Source of the DNA: Massospora cicadina
Taxonomy: Eukaryota; Entomophthoromycota; Entomophthoromycetes; Entomophthorales; Entomophthoraceae
Assembly (NCBI GenBank): GCA_022478985.1
Contig: JAKSZP010002714.1
Location: forward strand, 1 to 64,000
DNA: 64,000 bases
Direction: 5' to 3'
Shown here piece by piece: positions 32,940-46,391 of the stretch; the first letter of the stretch is position 1; each line of letters opens with the position of its first letter. The position numbers were made by a program, and so were the translations under genes. The notes beneath the pieces were generated by a model. The model did no database searches. It saw nothing but the letters and a program-made list of their open reading frames with translations, and had not been told where the DNA came from.

Positions 32940-33240
32940 TCAATGTCTGTCCCAATATCATCAGAGTGTTTTCTTCAAAATCACATTTCACTCCATACTT
33001 CCCAGAAGTCCATCCCAATACGTATATCATGAATTGGATTGGACAGCACTATGGCAGGAGCTGACACCATCAGCGATCCAAACCAAATTGGTAGCGCACT
33101 GTAGGCTCCACATGAGATGGTAATGTCTGGTCCAGCCATTCCATACTCTTTTTGATGCTTTAAATCCAGCAAGATCTTCATACAATTTTAACTTATTGGT
33201 GGAAACAATACATATCGGCGCTCCACAAACAATTATTACA
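32940..33240 (-). pseudogene. pol: protease region of element K
   Basis: Reads ITISCGAYSALPIWFGSLMV, SAPAIVLSNPIHDIRIGMDF, aligned with STVSEGAYNALPLQFG and LPNNNYDMLIGAAF of B. The active-site loop just upstream is not readable. Confidence 0.75.
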
Positions 33241-33946
33241 TGTAATCTTATCCTATTGGCTAGATAATTGACATAGGTACAATCTGAGTACTGCAATAAA
33301 GTATTTACTGAATGGATAGCGGCCTTATTCACTGAATCAAGTGTGTGAGTTATTTAAGTGGATAGATCCGGGAATGACTCCTTGATTGTGCTGATTGGTA
33401 AAGAAACGTTCGCCTCATCCAACTTCGCCTTGACTAAGTCTTCAGGGCTCTCAGCAGATCTGATTTTCTCCACTAGCTATCATGCGTAGGGAAGAGCAAC
33501 CTCTATAACAATTTCAGGGTTGATCCCCTTTTCTTTGGCTCAAGTTATTGCATTAACATACATGTTAACCACCAGATAGGGCAGATCTGGAGAGTCATCA
33601 TTTACAAATAGGTCAGAGATATCAAATTCATCATTCATTATATCAGACAGGAAGTTTATCAGCAGTACTAGAACGTCCCTGGTCTAGACTGCTAGTCCTT
33701 TTACAGAATATGATACAATTTCTTTGGTATGAACAAGATTGATCTAATCCTTCAGCTTTTTGTCCTGACATTGGCAATTACATGGCCAGGTTTCCCACAT
33801 TATAAACAGTAGATTGTCAATTTTTCCTCCATTTTTATCTTTAGTTTGCTTTCCATCGCAATTCAACTCTCAGATTTTTTAGATGTTTTGGCAAATTTGA
33901 ATTATTTTGAGCCTTTATTTGAATTAATTTAAAAGTATGATTGTGA
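33241..33946 (-). pseudogene. gag: gag C-terminal part of element K
   Basis: A degraded zinc knuckle near 33785-33830 reads C-L-x-CGKPGHVIAN, the start of a C-x2-C-x4-H-x4-C motif. The rest is decayed. LINE D inserted at 33946, and the capsid half of the gene resumes at 39396. Confidence 0.65.
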
Positions 33947-33960
33947 AACTTTTCTTTCTC

Positions 33961-33980
33961 GTTGCAAACACTTTTGCAAC
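33961..33980 (+). promoter_or_regulatory. 5' terminal hairpin of LINE D
   Basis: GTTGCAAA (33961-33968) pairs with TTTGCAAC (33973-33980), leaving a four-base loop. The L2 copy keeps it (about 42968-42987) with one mismatch. C1 and C3 have different stem bases at the same place that also pair. A role in translation or packaging of the LINE RNA is a guess. Confidence 0.5.
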
Positions 33981-34040
33981 CCATTTAATTCAAGACTAAA
34001 TCTAGTTTGGTAGTCTCATAGAGGGGATTAGTCTGCGCCC

Positions 34041-35330
34041 ATGTCTGGGAGCAGTTGGGCAAGCAAGGCAAGAGGAGCAGGCGGAAGGCCCATGGCCTCT
34101 AACGTTCAAAAACGCCCCAGAGAATCTGGCAGAATAGAAAAAAATCTAAAAAAACTGGCACTCACAATTTCCCCGGAGATATTCGCGTGGCAAGCATGAT
34201 GCAACTAGTACATCAACACGCCACATTCCCAGCCACTTTAGTCGGTGGAATTTGGAGTCCGTGTGTATCTGGACATCCAAAAAATGGCCCTATGGGAAAA
34301 ATTTTGTGAAGATGTACACAAAATTTTCCTGACCACAGTGTACATTGCACCTCACTCCATGTCGCGTGGTTGGCTGGACCTAGGCTTAGAAAGCAAAATA
34401 GCAGCAGATGAGGCTGCAGCGGTGCGCATAGTGGTCAACCTCTCCGAAGGGCAACGGGTTATCGAAACTAAACGCACCAGATGGACAAAATCAAACCAAA
34501 TTTTCCTCACGTTTGACTTTTTGCCTACTACGGTAAAATGTGACATTTTGGAGCAACACCTGAAATATGGTCTCGCCATATATGGCAAAATACAATCTTT
34601 TGAAATGCAACGTTTCATGCTGATGCCACACCTGTGCACCAGCAAAGCCATCGCAGTTCTGACCCCAACTGAGGAGATTGCGAAGGACCTAACCCAGATC
34701 CTGCACTCCACCTTTATTGACATCGCAGGGCACACCACCCACCCATTCCAGGTAACTGTGGACAGCGCGCCCCCCATTTGCACCCACTGTGATGCGTTCG
34801 GCCATAAGGCGCATGCATGCCCCATCAAAGAGGGCGTCACATTCCAAGAGCACCCCTCGGCAGCCATGGCCAGCGGAGAGGCGCACTACAAACCAACTGC
34901 AAGCACCAAGGAGGCTTTCCCGTGGGGAGCACAAGGCTGCTACCTATTGGTAAAGCCCATCTCCCCGCAGGAGCAGAAGAAGGCCAAGCAGGCCCGTAGG
35001 ACCACGGCCAAGGAAGCGGCCAAGGCCACCACCACCATCCCACACTCACAACGTCAGGAGGACATGGAGACCTTCGCGGCGGAAGCAACTCAGGAATCCA
35101 TCACCCAATCAGATTGGGAGGCCCATGCCAAATGGGCCACTCAATCCGAGGATCTGATGGGAGATTCGATCTCACCCAATTGCTGCACCCAAGCCCCAGT
35201 CAAAACTGACTTGGGACCTATCCCAACTGAAAATTTTTTTTGCCCCACTCAATGGTGCACCGAACTTATCCGCACCACAAAAATTCGTCCGACGTCAGGA
35301 AACAAAAAGCGAAGGCCAAAGCTGATGTGA
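34041..35330 (+). pseudogene. ORF1 of LINE D, RNA-binding protein
   Basis: The likely start is the ATG at 34041 (MSGSSWASKARGAGG), in frame with the long open part 34245-35330. Three stops near 34197-34235 interrupt it. The L2 copy reads through the same spot (AWQAKCNQFIKNPHSQ), so the stops are decay. An RRM-like region (QIFLTFDFLP ... SKAIAVLTP) precedes a zinc knuckle C-x2-C-x4-H-x4-C, CTHCDAFGHKAHAC, near 34779-34820. The tail is Lys/Ala-rich (KKAKQARRTTAKEAAKA). ORF1 proteins coat LINE RNA and aid strand transfer. Confidence 0.85.
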
Positions 35331-35457
35331 CTCTTTCTGCAAAAATTAACAAAAACCCCAATAGCGTTGCTGCTAATACCCGCACTGCTGTGAAAGCCCG
35401 TGGGGACCTGGAAGAGGCTGGTGGGCCCGGGGGCCCACCCCTCACACCTAAGGTGCG

Positions 35458-36750
35458 ATGGGGGAAACCTTCACTCTAGGGACGCTGAATATTGCCAGAC
35501 TCAAGGCTTCCCCATCCCAGGCTAGGAAACTGAGTTTTTTACAAAACAATTTACCCGTGGATATCCTGGCCATCCAGGAGTCCCACTGTCCACGAGGTTC
35601 CGAGGAAGCTTGGAAAACAATGCTCCTACCATCCCTATCCTTTTGGTCAAAGCACTGTGGGGTGCTAATTCAGAAAAACAATTTTTTCAAATTTACATCT
35701 TCAGAAACATTCCTAAATGGCTGAGTGCTCGTTGTCACCTTCTCATGGGCTGATGTTGCACACACAATTGTCAAAATTTATGCCTCAAACGGTGCACATG
35801 GGCATCAGGAATTTTTCTTGCCGGTCAAATCCCTCCTGCTACCCCCCAATTCTTTCCTAATTGGCGACATGAACTGTTGACTAACCTCACCAACGGACTG
35901 GTGGCCGCCCTCACCCCACACCCCACAGGTTCACATAAAACTACGCGTTCTAAAAGCCACCCTTGGGTTAATGGATGTGCTGCCATGACATGCCCCACTG
36001 CTCAAAAACATGATGCGTCCCCACGTCCACAATGGCCAATTAAGGTCCATGACCCACATCGACCTTATTCTAGTGCCAGCGGAATTCCAACCCCACATCT
36101 CCCACTTCAAAACAACAAAAATGGAATTCTCCGACCACCGACTGGTCTCGATAACATACCACTTACCTGTCACAGTTGCAAAGGCCCCACATTGGTGCAA
36201 AATCCGCCCCCCAGAGCTCACGTCGCCAGAATTTTCCACATGGGTGGAAGAGGCAACTTTGGCAAAATTGTTTGTTGCACCATTTTGTGCGGACCCCATT
36301 TCCACATGGGCAACTTTCAAAGAGGACACCATCCGCCACTCTCGCCATCTCTCCTCCAGATGCTCACGAGCCACATCGGAAGTTATATTATGCGCGCTGG
36401 CGGAATTGGCCCACTTGGAGTCCAACATTCTAGCCTCAGGATATAGCCCTGCATGGGGCCAGAAGTGGGCGGAGGCAGCCGCCCACCTCAACGCACTTGA
36501 AAGGCAACACAAACATTGGGTTTGTGTCCAATACAGGGCCACACGCATCACTAAAGGTGACAAGTGCACCGCATACTTCTTCAAAAAAATTTTTGCACCA
36601 CGCCAGAGTGTGGCCTGCACACAGGTGCGAAGATCGGATAATTCTATTGTGGACACACCGGCTGAAGTGGCAATCGAAATGCAAAGATATTACTCTGAGT
36701 TATACCAAGCCAAACCAAATTCAGCTGGCCGAAATGGCAGAATTTCTTGA
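35458..36750 (+). pseudogene. ORF2 endonuclease of LINE D
   Basis: From the ATG at 35458 (MGETFTLGTLNIARL) a single frame runs to 36750 through three TGA stops (35722, 35878 and near 35985). The APE-type endonuclease motifs are ILAIQESHCP, IGDMN, THIDLILVPAEF and FSDHRLVSI, covering the catalytic Glu, Asp/Asn and His residues. The enzyme nicks target DNA to prime reverse transcription. Each stop is a TGA where an Arg codon CGA is plausible. A linker up to 36750 leads to the reverse transcriptase after a frameshift. Confidence 0.88.
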
Positions 36751-36790
36751 CTGAGCTCACATCCGCACCAATTTCCAATACCCAGAAATA

Positions 36791-39139
<2,349 letters not shown>

Positions 39140-39379
39140 CAGCTGGTCTCCTCCTGGTTCCCAGTCTGGTTCATCAAATCAGACCCCTTCCTCCACACGT
39201 GCTCAATAGTGGCTACGTCCCCTACACACGTTCCCTCCCCTTCCCATAAGTGGTGTTCCCGCTGGCAACAAGAGATAGCATCGCTTCTCTGGGGTGCCTC
39301 CCCTTGTACTAAGTTTTGTCTCGTCTGAGTCATATTTGGAAGTGTCCGTCCCATGGTCGGCCTTCCCCGCAATGAATTC
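39140..39379 (+). other. 3' untranslated tail of LINE D
   Basis: The non-coding tail ends TGTCCGTCCCATGGTCGGC (39343-39361), then CTTCCCCGCAATGAATTC, with no poly-A. The 19-base block is shared with C1 and in variant form with C2, C3 and C4, so it is probably the recognition end for the reverse transcriptase. Confidence 0.7.
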
Positions 39380-39395
39380 AAAAGTATGATTGTGA

Positions 39396-40429
39396 GCATC
39401 AACGTGGCTCCAAGCATCTTCAGAAAGTCCACCATCTTCAAGGTCAATATTTGAGTTTCTAGCGCCACAACCATAATCTGATGCAGTTCTCAGTAGGGCT
39501 GAAGTGCTGTCTGCATGGTTATGCGTGCATCAAAGTCAGTCAGCACATTCTCCCCTGCCTAGATCTGGGATTATTGGTAGAAATGGTCAGTGAAACTAGC
39601 CAAAGTCTCGTCCTTACAGAAAAGTATACCCATGAACTCTTGTTTACGATTTGCCATCTGATATGGGCTTTTAAACTATAACATGATCACTGCTTTTGCT
39701 TCCACATATGACCGGTTGTCCCCATTGAGGCGGGGTAACAAAAATTTCTGGCAATCAATGCTAAGAAGTTCATTACAGTTACCGCTTTTTCTGATGGTCT
39801 GCATAACCAACCATGATCATCTCAAAGAGGCGGAGAAACTCCAGGGTGTTATCCCAGTGAAAGGTGATACTTTATCATATTTTGAAATTTCTTGGTTACT
39901 CCACTCATTGAAGATTCTTGCCCAACAACTCAAGTAGCTATAGGAGTGGCTTCAGGAGTCATTTCCAACAAACAAGCAAATGATTTGGGCATATTTTGGG
40001 GCAGAGATGTCTTCCTAGTTGAAGTTTTGCATAAATTTTCATCAGCATTATTTGCCTTAAATTGTTTACAATCACATTTGTACTTTCCAACTCCTCAATA
40101 TGCTTCACATTTTTAACATATCCTTTATGAAACCGCCAGATGCGTTCTCAGTCCACTCCACAATTAGCCTTTTGGAATAAAACTTATTTAAAATGTTTGT
40201 CCTCTTTCCACTTCAAAGGAACAATATTCAACACAAGTTGTTATTCTCAGTTCCAACTTGTTTGAGCATCTCTTCTGCCTTTATTACACACTCCTCAAAG
40301 GTACTAACATCATCTTGAGATGCTGAGCTAATCACATTATGATTGAAAGGCTGTAATTCCATCTAGAGTTTTCAAAGCTAATCCTTATAAGATATTGTGG
40401 TTTCAATTGGCTTTTGACAACTCAACTAC
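39396..40429 (-). pseudogene. gag: gag N-terminal and capsid part of element K
   Basis: Reads QMANRKQEFMGILFCKDETL, ASFTDHFY and LTDFDARITMQTALQPY on the minus strand near 39430-39680, matching the capsid of A (MSQRKAEFLTIIF, LLEFADQF, IAMTSTVKP). Upstream to the primer-binding site the frame is broken. LINE D interrupts the gene at 39395. Confidence 0.75.
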
Positions 40430-40447
40430 CCCCTGTAGTGAGCACCA
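40430..40447 (-). other. primer-binding site of element K
   Basis: TGGTGCTCACTACAGGGG on the minus strand, two bases after the 5' LTR, identical to the sites of A and B. Confidence 0.85.
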
Positions 40448-40449
40448 AT

Positions 40450-41422
40450 TGTTAAAATCTGGGCCGCTGGATGGTTGCTCGCTTCTGCGCCCTGATTTCA
40501 ACTGCACAGATTTTGAATACTTGCGTGATTGTTTGATAATATATAAACGGGGTAATAATAGTATAAAGACTATTATCACTGTTGATTCCCAAAAGCAACG
40601 TTGAGTAAATTGTCCAAAGCTAGATAGGTATTTCTTCATCTTGAAGATACTTTGGTGCTGGTAGGGAACATTTTCCTTATTCACTTCTCACAGAGCCAAG
40701 AGGAGACTTGAAAACAACAACCTAAGGATATATTATCCTTGCACTTTTATCTCAAGAGTAATGTTATACAACCGATGTAAAACAACTTAATTATTATCAA
40801 GTTTTGATCTAATTTTATTAGGGAATATTTGGGGCTTTTTATAGTAAAAAAAATCAACACAAAACTTTTCAGCTTTCAGCTGGGAAATATTTTCTTTCCT
40901 ATGCTGGTTTGACCCTCAAGTGATAGGCACTGAATCTCGTCAGGTATCGTTGACTTGATTTTCTTAGGCAGCGTAATCCTCAGCTGTTTGACGACCAAAC
41001 AATTGGTGTTAGGAACTCAAAAATTAATTGTGTTGGTAAATGAAAATTCTACCATTACCACTGACGTTAGAACGCATAGGTAGTTTCCAGCAACTCCCCA
41101 TCCATTCACTCTGAAAAATTCTCCATAATTCGATTATTGGGTGTTGTTCTTTCATCAAATTCATACTGAATATTATCAGGGATTATTCTTGATGATAATC
41201 TCATCAGTCAGTGACCGCTGCAAGATATTAGATTATTTACTGAAGTAATTGACTATTTAGTTGTTATTCCCACAATGAATTTATGGTTTTTATCATCAGA
41301 GATGATTCCCAATGACAATATCTCAAGTCAGTGACCATTGCCAAGACTATACGATTGAAACTAGTTTCAAAGTCATTAATCAGTTAATAGGCTGGATTAT
41401 GTGGTCAACTGAAATTCCAACA
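40450..41422 (-). repeat. 5' LTR of element K
   Basis: Partner of 28258-29224. The minus strand starts TGTTGGAATTTCAGTTGACC and ends AGATTTTAACA. Confidence 0.92.
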
Positions 41423-42870
41423 ACTTGAGTCTGCAATATTCAGCGTCCCTAAGTGTAAGATCCCCCCATTGCACCTTAGGTGCAATGGGAAGGGCCCGCT
41501 TGCCCTTCCTGTGCTGCTTTTCCAGGTTTCTCACAAGCCTTGTTTTGTGCATGGGTAACCAATTTGTGTAACTGTCCTTAGGGATCGCCTTCACTGTAGG
41601 TTTATTGTCAGATTTGGGTTTTTTGATCTGGGTCAGCTTTTTAGTATAGTTTTTCTGTGGTGCACCATCAGAGGTTGACAAAAACTAACGGGAATTGGGT
41701 CAAGGGAATCAGTTTTTGATTGGTGCATAGTAACTTTTCATGGGTGAATCTGACTCAAACATTTGTTCCGCAGATTGGTGGGCCCAATCTGATTGGTGAG
41801 CAGATTCTCAAGACACTTCCACTGCAAATGACTTGATGTCAGCTTGGGTCTGGGCAGGTGGGATCATGGACGCTACTGACAGCGCTGCCTTGGCTGCCAC
41901 TCTATGGGCCTGCTTGGCCTTTTTGTGCTCTCATGGGGACACAGGTTTTACCTGATTGTAACATCTCTTCTCGCCCTATGGGAAGGCAACGTCTGTGTCA
42001 ATGGCCAGTTCATAGTGGGAGTTGGCGCTTTCCATTGCATCAGGGAGGATTTTGTCTTGACTGATGCCCTCTCTGGAAGGCAAGTGTGCGCCTTATGGCC
42101 AAAAGCATGAAAAAAGTTGCAGATAGAGGGTGCACTAACCACTGTAATGCATAACGGGAAGGATTCCTGCTCATTAAGATTCAAAACAGTGGTGTGGATT
42201 ACTTGGGTTAAGTCTTCTGCAATGACCACAGATGGGGTAAATATTGCAATCGCTTTGCCCATGCACAGCTCTGGAATAAGTGTGAAGCTTTGCTTTTCAA
42301 AGGAGTGAAGTTCCCCATGGCTTTTAAGCATAACCATGAGGTGGTACTCCAGCAATTTAAGCTTCATTGTTGTGGGGAGGAAGTCAAACGTAACAAAGAT
42401 TTGGTTGAATTTAGTCCAACGTGTGCACTTTGTTTCAACCATCTATTGACCATCTGAGTAATTGATCACCACGCATACCTATGCAGCTCTGTCTGCTGCC
42501 TGTGCGGATTCAACCCAAGATATAACCATCCATACAGGTCATAGAGTGCGGAGCAACATATACAGCGTCTGGGAAGTGGGTTGCACATCACTGCAAAACT
42601 TTTCTCAAAGTGTTGTTAAGTTTATATATAGAAAAACTTGAACCCAAGATTTACTGATGACAGGGGCTGGGAATGCGGATTTTTGATGAACTGGTTGCAT
42701 TTGGCTTGCCAGGCTAAAATCTCCAGCGAAATATTCACCACTGTTTTCTCTGTTTTATCTTGGCCACTGGTGTCACCAGGGCGTTTATGAACTTTGGATG
42801 GTGCGAATACCAACCCTATGCCCTTTAATACTCTCGCCCAACCTTTACTGATGTTGGGTGCACGCTCATC
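41423..42870 (-). pseudogene. ORF1 of LINE copy L2
   Basis: Open pieces at 42622-42813 and 41948-42442 match ORF1 of D: ISLEILAWQAKCNQF, RWTKFNQIFVTFDFLPTTMK, and a zinc knuckle near 42100-42140 reading CNFFHAFGHKAHTC, where the second Cys is Phe. The C-terminal part (41397-41681) is Lys-rich as in D. Stops and shifts separate the parts. Confidence 0.8.
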
Positions 42871-42903
42871 TCCTCATGTTGATTATCATACTTACCTAGT
42901 CTT

Positions 42904-42939
42904 TTTTTTAGTACTAGATGGTCCCAACCCAAGGGGGAT
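42904..42939 (-). mobile_element. ultra-short LINE-tail insertion (copy ii)
   Basis: 36 bp, ending on the minus strand with GGGACCATCTAGTACTAAAA, flanked by the perfect 16 bp repeat ATACTTACCTAGTCTT (42888-42903 and 42940-42955). It lies in the 5' leader of L2. Without it the leader aligns with LINE D. Confidence 0.8.
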
Positions 42940-43002
42940 ATACTTACCTAGTCTTAAAACTGAATAAGTTGCAATAGTGATTTCAACGAGAAAGAAATGT
43001 TT

Positions 43003-43189
43003 TGGTATTTATGAGATTTGTAATAGTAAATTAAAAACTTTAAACCAATACATATAAAATTTGGGGCCACATGGTGGACTAATTTCTCTGCCAATCAAAT
43101 CCACTATCTACATATTAGATAACTATAAAATTAAGCATATAAAAGTAATAGCACACAGATGGTTGGTCAAACCATTTACTACAGCAGGA
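43003..43189 (+). other. A/T-rich segment, probably decayed gag of element I
   Basis: No readable domain. It precedes the zinc knuckle of element I and probably belongs to its gag. The 5' LTR of I is not visible. Confidence 0.35.
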
Positions 43190-44025
43190 TTGTGTGACTT
43201 GATGCAAAGCAACCAATGTTACTGATTAAATTTGTGATCCCAAGGGCCATTATGAAGCAACCTGTCCAAAGAAGCATGATGGCATAGACTATGTGCCTCC
43301 ATCACAGATAAAAATGATAACTGGAAAAGATAGAAGGCAATAGAGGAGGGACACTCTATTGCCAGGCAATAGATTGTTCTAAAATTAAAGACACAAAGAA
43401 GAAGCTACCCAAAAAATTCTCACCTTCATTTTAAATGCTCTCCCAATCAAGCTTAAACCATACCTTAGAGCTAGCACATTGCTTGGGGTAAAAAAGGCCA
43501 AGAACATATATCTAAACCCTGAACCATAACTCACAGATCAATTTTATTTTGGAGAAGTTGAAGAGCATAAAGAGTTTCCCCCTCTGAAAGGAGGTAAGTT
43601 GGTATTGTTTAGAGACATTAAAAAGTTTTGCAGATGTTGGCAAAAAAATTAAGACTATAATGACAAAGTGGATGCTCTGACCATACTTTTATCAAATTTG
43701 AATTCAAATAAATTTTTATTGTGCTATGTTGATATACTTGTGGTATATGATTCAAGTCAATATAATACTGAATAGTGGAGCTACAATAAATTTAATCTCA
43801 AGCCATTTTAAAAATAGACTAAAAGACTTCCCTGGGCGTGGACCATCAACAACAGTATTCAACCACAAGTCCTGAGAGCACTATTAGTAAAGGAGATTAT
43901 AGTGCTTTAATAATGAGATTCATCTCCCTACAAAGTAGTTTTCTAGATATTATATTACCAAGACGCAATATCTTTAATAATTGGTACCAGCTTCCTTAAG
44001 TTCTAGGGAGCTGTCAGCAAATCAG
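43190..44025 (+). pseudogene. gag: gag end and protease of Ty3/gypsy element I
   Basis: Near 43225-43290 the plus strand reads C-D-x-KGHYEATCPKKHDGIDYV, matching the knuckle and following residues of element B (GRRGHYAGNC, then a VYVMPP-type run). The protease region follows with NSGATINLIS (active-site loop, Asp changed), STISKGDYSALIM and IIGTSFLKF, aligned with STVSEGAYNALPL and LIGAAFMRKFG. Very decayed. The element is interrupted after 44025. Confidence 0.65.
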
Positions 44026-45124
44026 CCAAGTAAAGTTAGACTGGGATGCGGACTTGGTTCTCAATGAACCATGACAGCGCCCAGAATGCCAGGGGCACAG
44101 CCATTTAAATGACATAGTTAATTGAGGATCTAGATTAAAGGTGAGGGAAATAAACAGACAAAAACATATAAAATGCCCCACAAACATACTTATAGTAGTT
44201 GCAAGAGCAACCGCAGGTCTAGCTTGGGCAGCTCAGATGGAAAAGGGTATGATAGGTTGAAGACGTCTCTGCTATTAGCATTTGCAGGCCTTAATCAGTA
44301 TCAGCAGAGAGAGCAGATATTAAAAGGTGGAAGAAAGTCCTCATAGCTTGAAAGGCTTGATAGCCCAAGTGCTAGTTGATATCAGTGCTGTAGAAAAGGG
44401 TAGTTCTTGGGCCCAGGAAGAAATCTGTAGGCCGCCAGGAGGGGGGCCAAGTTAGGGGAGCCCACTGTAGTAGATATTTTTTAGAATAAGGAAGGAATAA
44501 AATTTTTCAATATTAGTTAGAGAATAATTTTGATTTAATTTTAGTAACTTTAAAATTACCCACTGGCCCCATTTGTTGTCAAACACTTTTTGTATGTGTG
44601 GGGAAGTGAAATTATATTTCACCACACCCAAATTAGGGTTAGTTGCCTTCTGAAAAATCTGCAATAAATGTTTTCACTATGGCTTAAATTTAAATTAAAA
44701 TTTTAGGGAAACTAGGGATGAGTGGCTTGGAATTTTGATTAAAAGTCAAACGGCCCAAAAAGACATAATGGATTAGGTGGGAGGCCCAACTTTTTAAAGA
44801 AATGGGGTGAGCCCAAAATGGAGCTGAGCCACAGAAAATTGAGGATCAGTGCTGAGGATAGGCTCAGAGGTGGGCCACCAAGCTGATATAATCAGTATGA
44901 TTGGTTGCAGCTTGGAGTTGATGAAAGTTGGGAGATATAAGGTTGCAAGTGGCTTTTGAGGCTTGGTACTCGTTTTCCCTTGCTTCAACAGCCAAACATG
45001 CCTCAGGACCATTTTGGGGAGGGGCGCTCTGGACAGGTAAAGTTAAGGTTGGTGGCAGGTGACTCCTCAGCTGGCGGCAACTTTGGGCTGGGTGGATGTG
45101 GGGGTTTGGTATCCTGGGCCCAGC
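44026..45124. other. unresolved insertion block inside element I
   Basis: No coding domain is recognised. The purine run GCCAGGAGGGGGGCC near 44435-44450 followed by TGTAGTAGATA at 44466 could be a polypurine tract and LTR start. A possible LTR end (TTTTACAACA) lies at about 46986, past the TRIM. Flanking 5-mers do not match, so this is only a suggestion. Confidence 0.3.
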
Positions 45125-45678
45125 TGTCAGGATTCTCCCTTTATTGGGGTGAGCCCCAACTAGGGGTCACAACTCACCTATGGGTGAATGCTGTATTGGG
45201 TTCCCCATTAACTTGGATTGAGCCTGATTTAAAGTATTGGGGATAGCCCCAATAATATTTAATTAAATACTAATTTGACACCAGCAACTAATGCTGAGGA
45301 TATTAAAACCTATTGAGTTGTGGTTGAATCCCATCTCAGCACTCGCGCCCCCACTCAATTAGCCCTTTTGGAACTCACCAGCGAATTATGACAGTGATGG
45401 TCCCACTCTTCATTATATTAATAGTTTTATTTATCTCAATTGCTGTAGGCAATCAATGACAAAACTTTCCCTATCCACATCCTCTCCTTCCCAAACCCAA
45501 ATCTATCCTTGAGGTCCTATAAATACTTTGAGGCATTATTCTATTAAACTTACCTTTGCTCACAATCCTTTTTTCTATTTAGCTTTACTTAAGGCATTGA
45601 AGGCCTATTAACTCGCTGAGGCTTTGGAGCCTTGATTTAATATGGGCCAGGTTGGAGTTGCTCCCCCATGTCCCAAAA
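45125..45678. repeat. left LTR of the TRIM-like element
   Basis: Aligned over its full length with 46392-46947, with shared blocks CTCCCTTTATTGG, GATAAAACC/TATTAAAACC and GGCCTATTAACTC. The right end is approximate because of a run of A. Confidence 0.85.
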
Positions 45679-46049
45679 AATTATTGCTTACTGCCAGGTG
45701 CCCCAAAGTGACCCATGAGAGCTAATTCCTAAGAAGGAGGAGGGGTGGTCGCAGCTGAGAGTCTTTGGTCTGAAGACTACCCTGGACCTGAACAACCCAG
45801 GAGGTATGACTAGGATTGGCCCCTGATCTACCGTAACAGCAGTCAAGCCAGGTTGAAAGCAGTAGGAACAGTCAGAAATTTCATTTGGATGGTCTGATTC
45901 TGATACAGGGCAGACAAGCCCAGGTTACCCTAGCCCTGCACAAAGCGGGCAAGCCAGGATGAGGGGGGACTAAGGTTCCCCTGAAACTTTAGGAGGATTT
46001 GGTGGGCCAACGCCATCAATCTGAATACCTGGGGTTAATCCCATTGCCA

Positions 46050-46290
46050 TCCCCCACACCAATGCCAGGTGTCATCAATGCCAGGACCTCTTTCTGATGC
46101 TGGCTCCAGCACCAATGCCAGGTGTCATCCCCAATTCTGGGACCTCTTCTCAATGCCAGCTTTAGCGCCAATGCTGGGTGTCATCCCCAATGCTGGAACC
46201 TCTTCTCAATGCCAGCTTTAGCGCCAATGCTAGGTGTCATCCCCAATGCTGGAACCTCTTCCCAATACCATATCCAGGTCCCATCCCTTA
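46050..46290 (+). repeat. 56 bp minisatellite inside the TRIM-like element
   Basis: Units of 56 bp containing GCCAGCTTTAGCGCCAATGC and GGTGTCATCCCCAAT repeat about three times with a few changes (the same word occurs at 46155 and 46211). Looser versions of the unit extend on both sides. Confidence 0.85.
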
Positions 46291-46391
46291 TACCAGCTCT
46301 TATGCTGATACAGGACCTCTTCCAAATGCTAGCTCTCATTCCAATGACCCCACCTTGGCTCTGGCCCCTAGCTGAGGCTTGGAGAGAATTC

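Larger units (their letters stand above)
41423..43002 (-). mobile_element. L2, second LINE copy with its 3' part missing
   Basis: The minus strand starts near 43002 with AACATTTCTTTCTCGTTG, matching the first bases of LINE D (AACTTTTCTTTCTCGTTG). It runs through the leader, ORF1 and the first codons of ORF2 (ACGCTGAATATTGC) before it is cut at 41423 by the LTR of element K. A LINE that lacks its 3' end cannot arise by ordinary 5' truncation, so the missing part was removed by the K insertion and a later rearrangement. Confidence 0.85.

Noticed and set aside
34352..35088. Minus-strand open frames opposite LINE ORF1
   Set aside because: Shadow frames of ORF1. L2 shows ORF1 conserved in the sense frame and not these.
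46050..46290. CRISPR-like array
   Set aside because: The repeats are contiguous 56 bp minisatellite units without unique spacers and lie within a eukaryotic LTR element.
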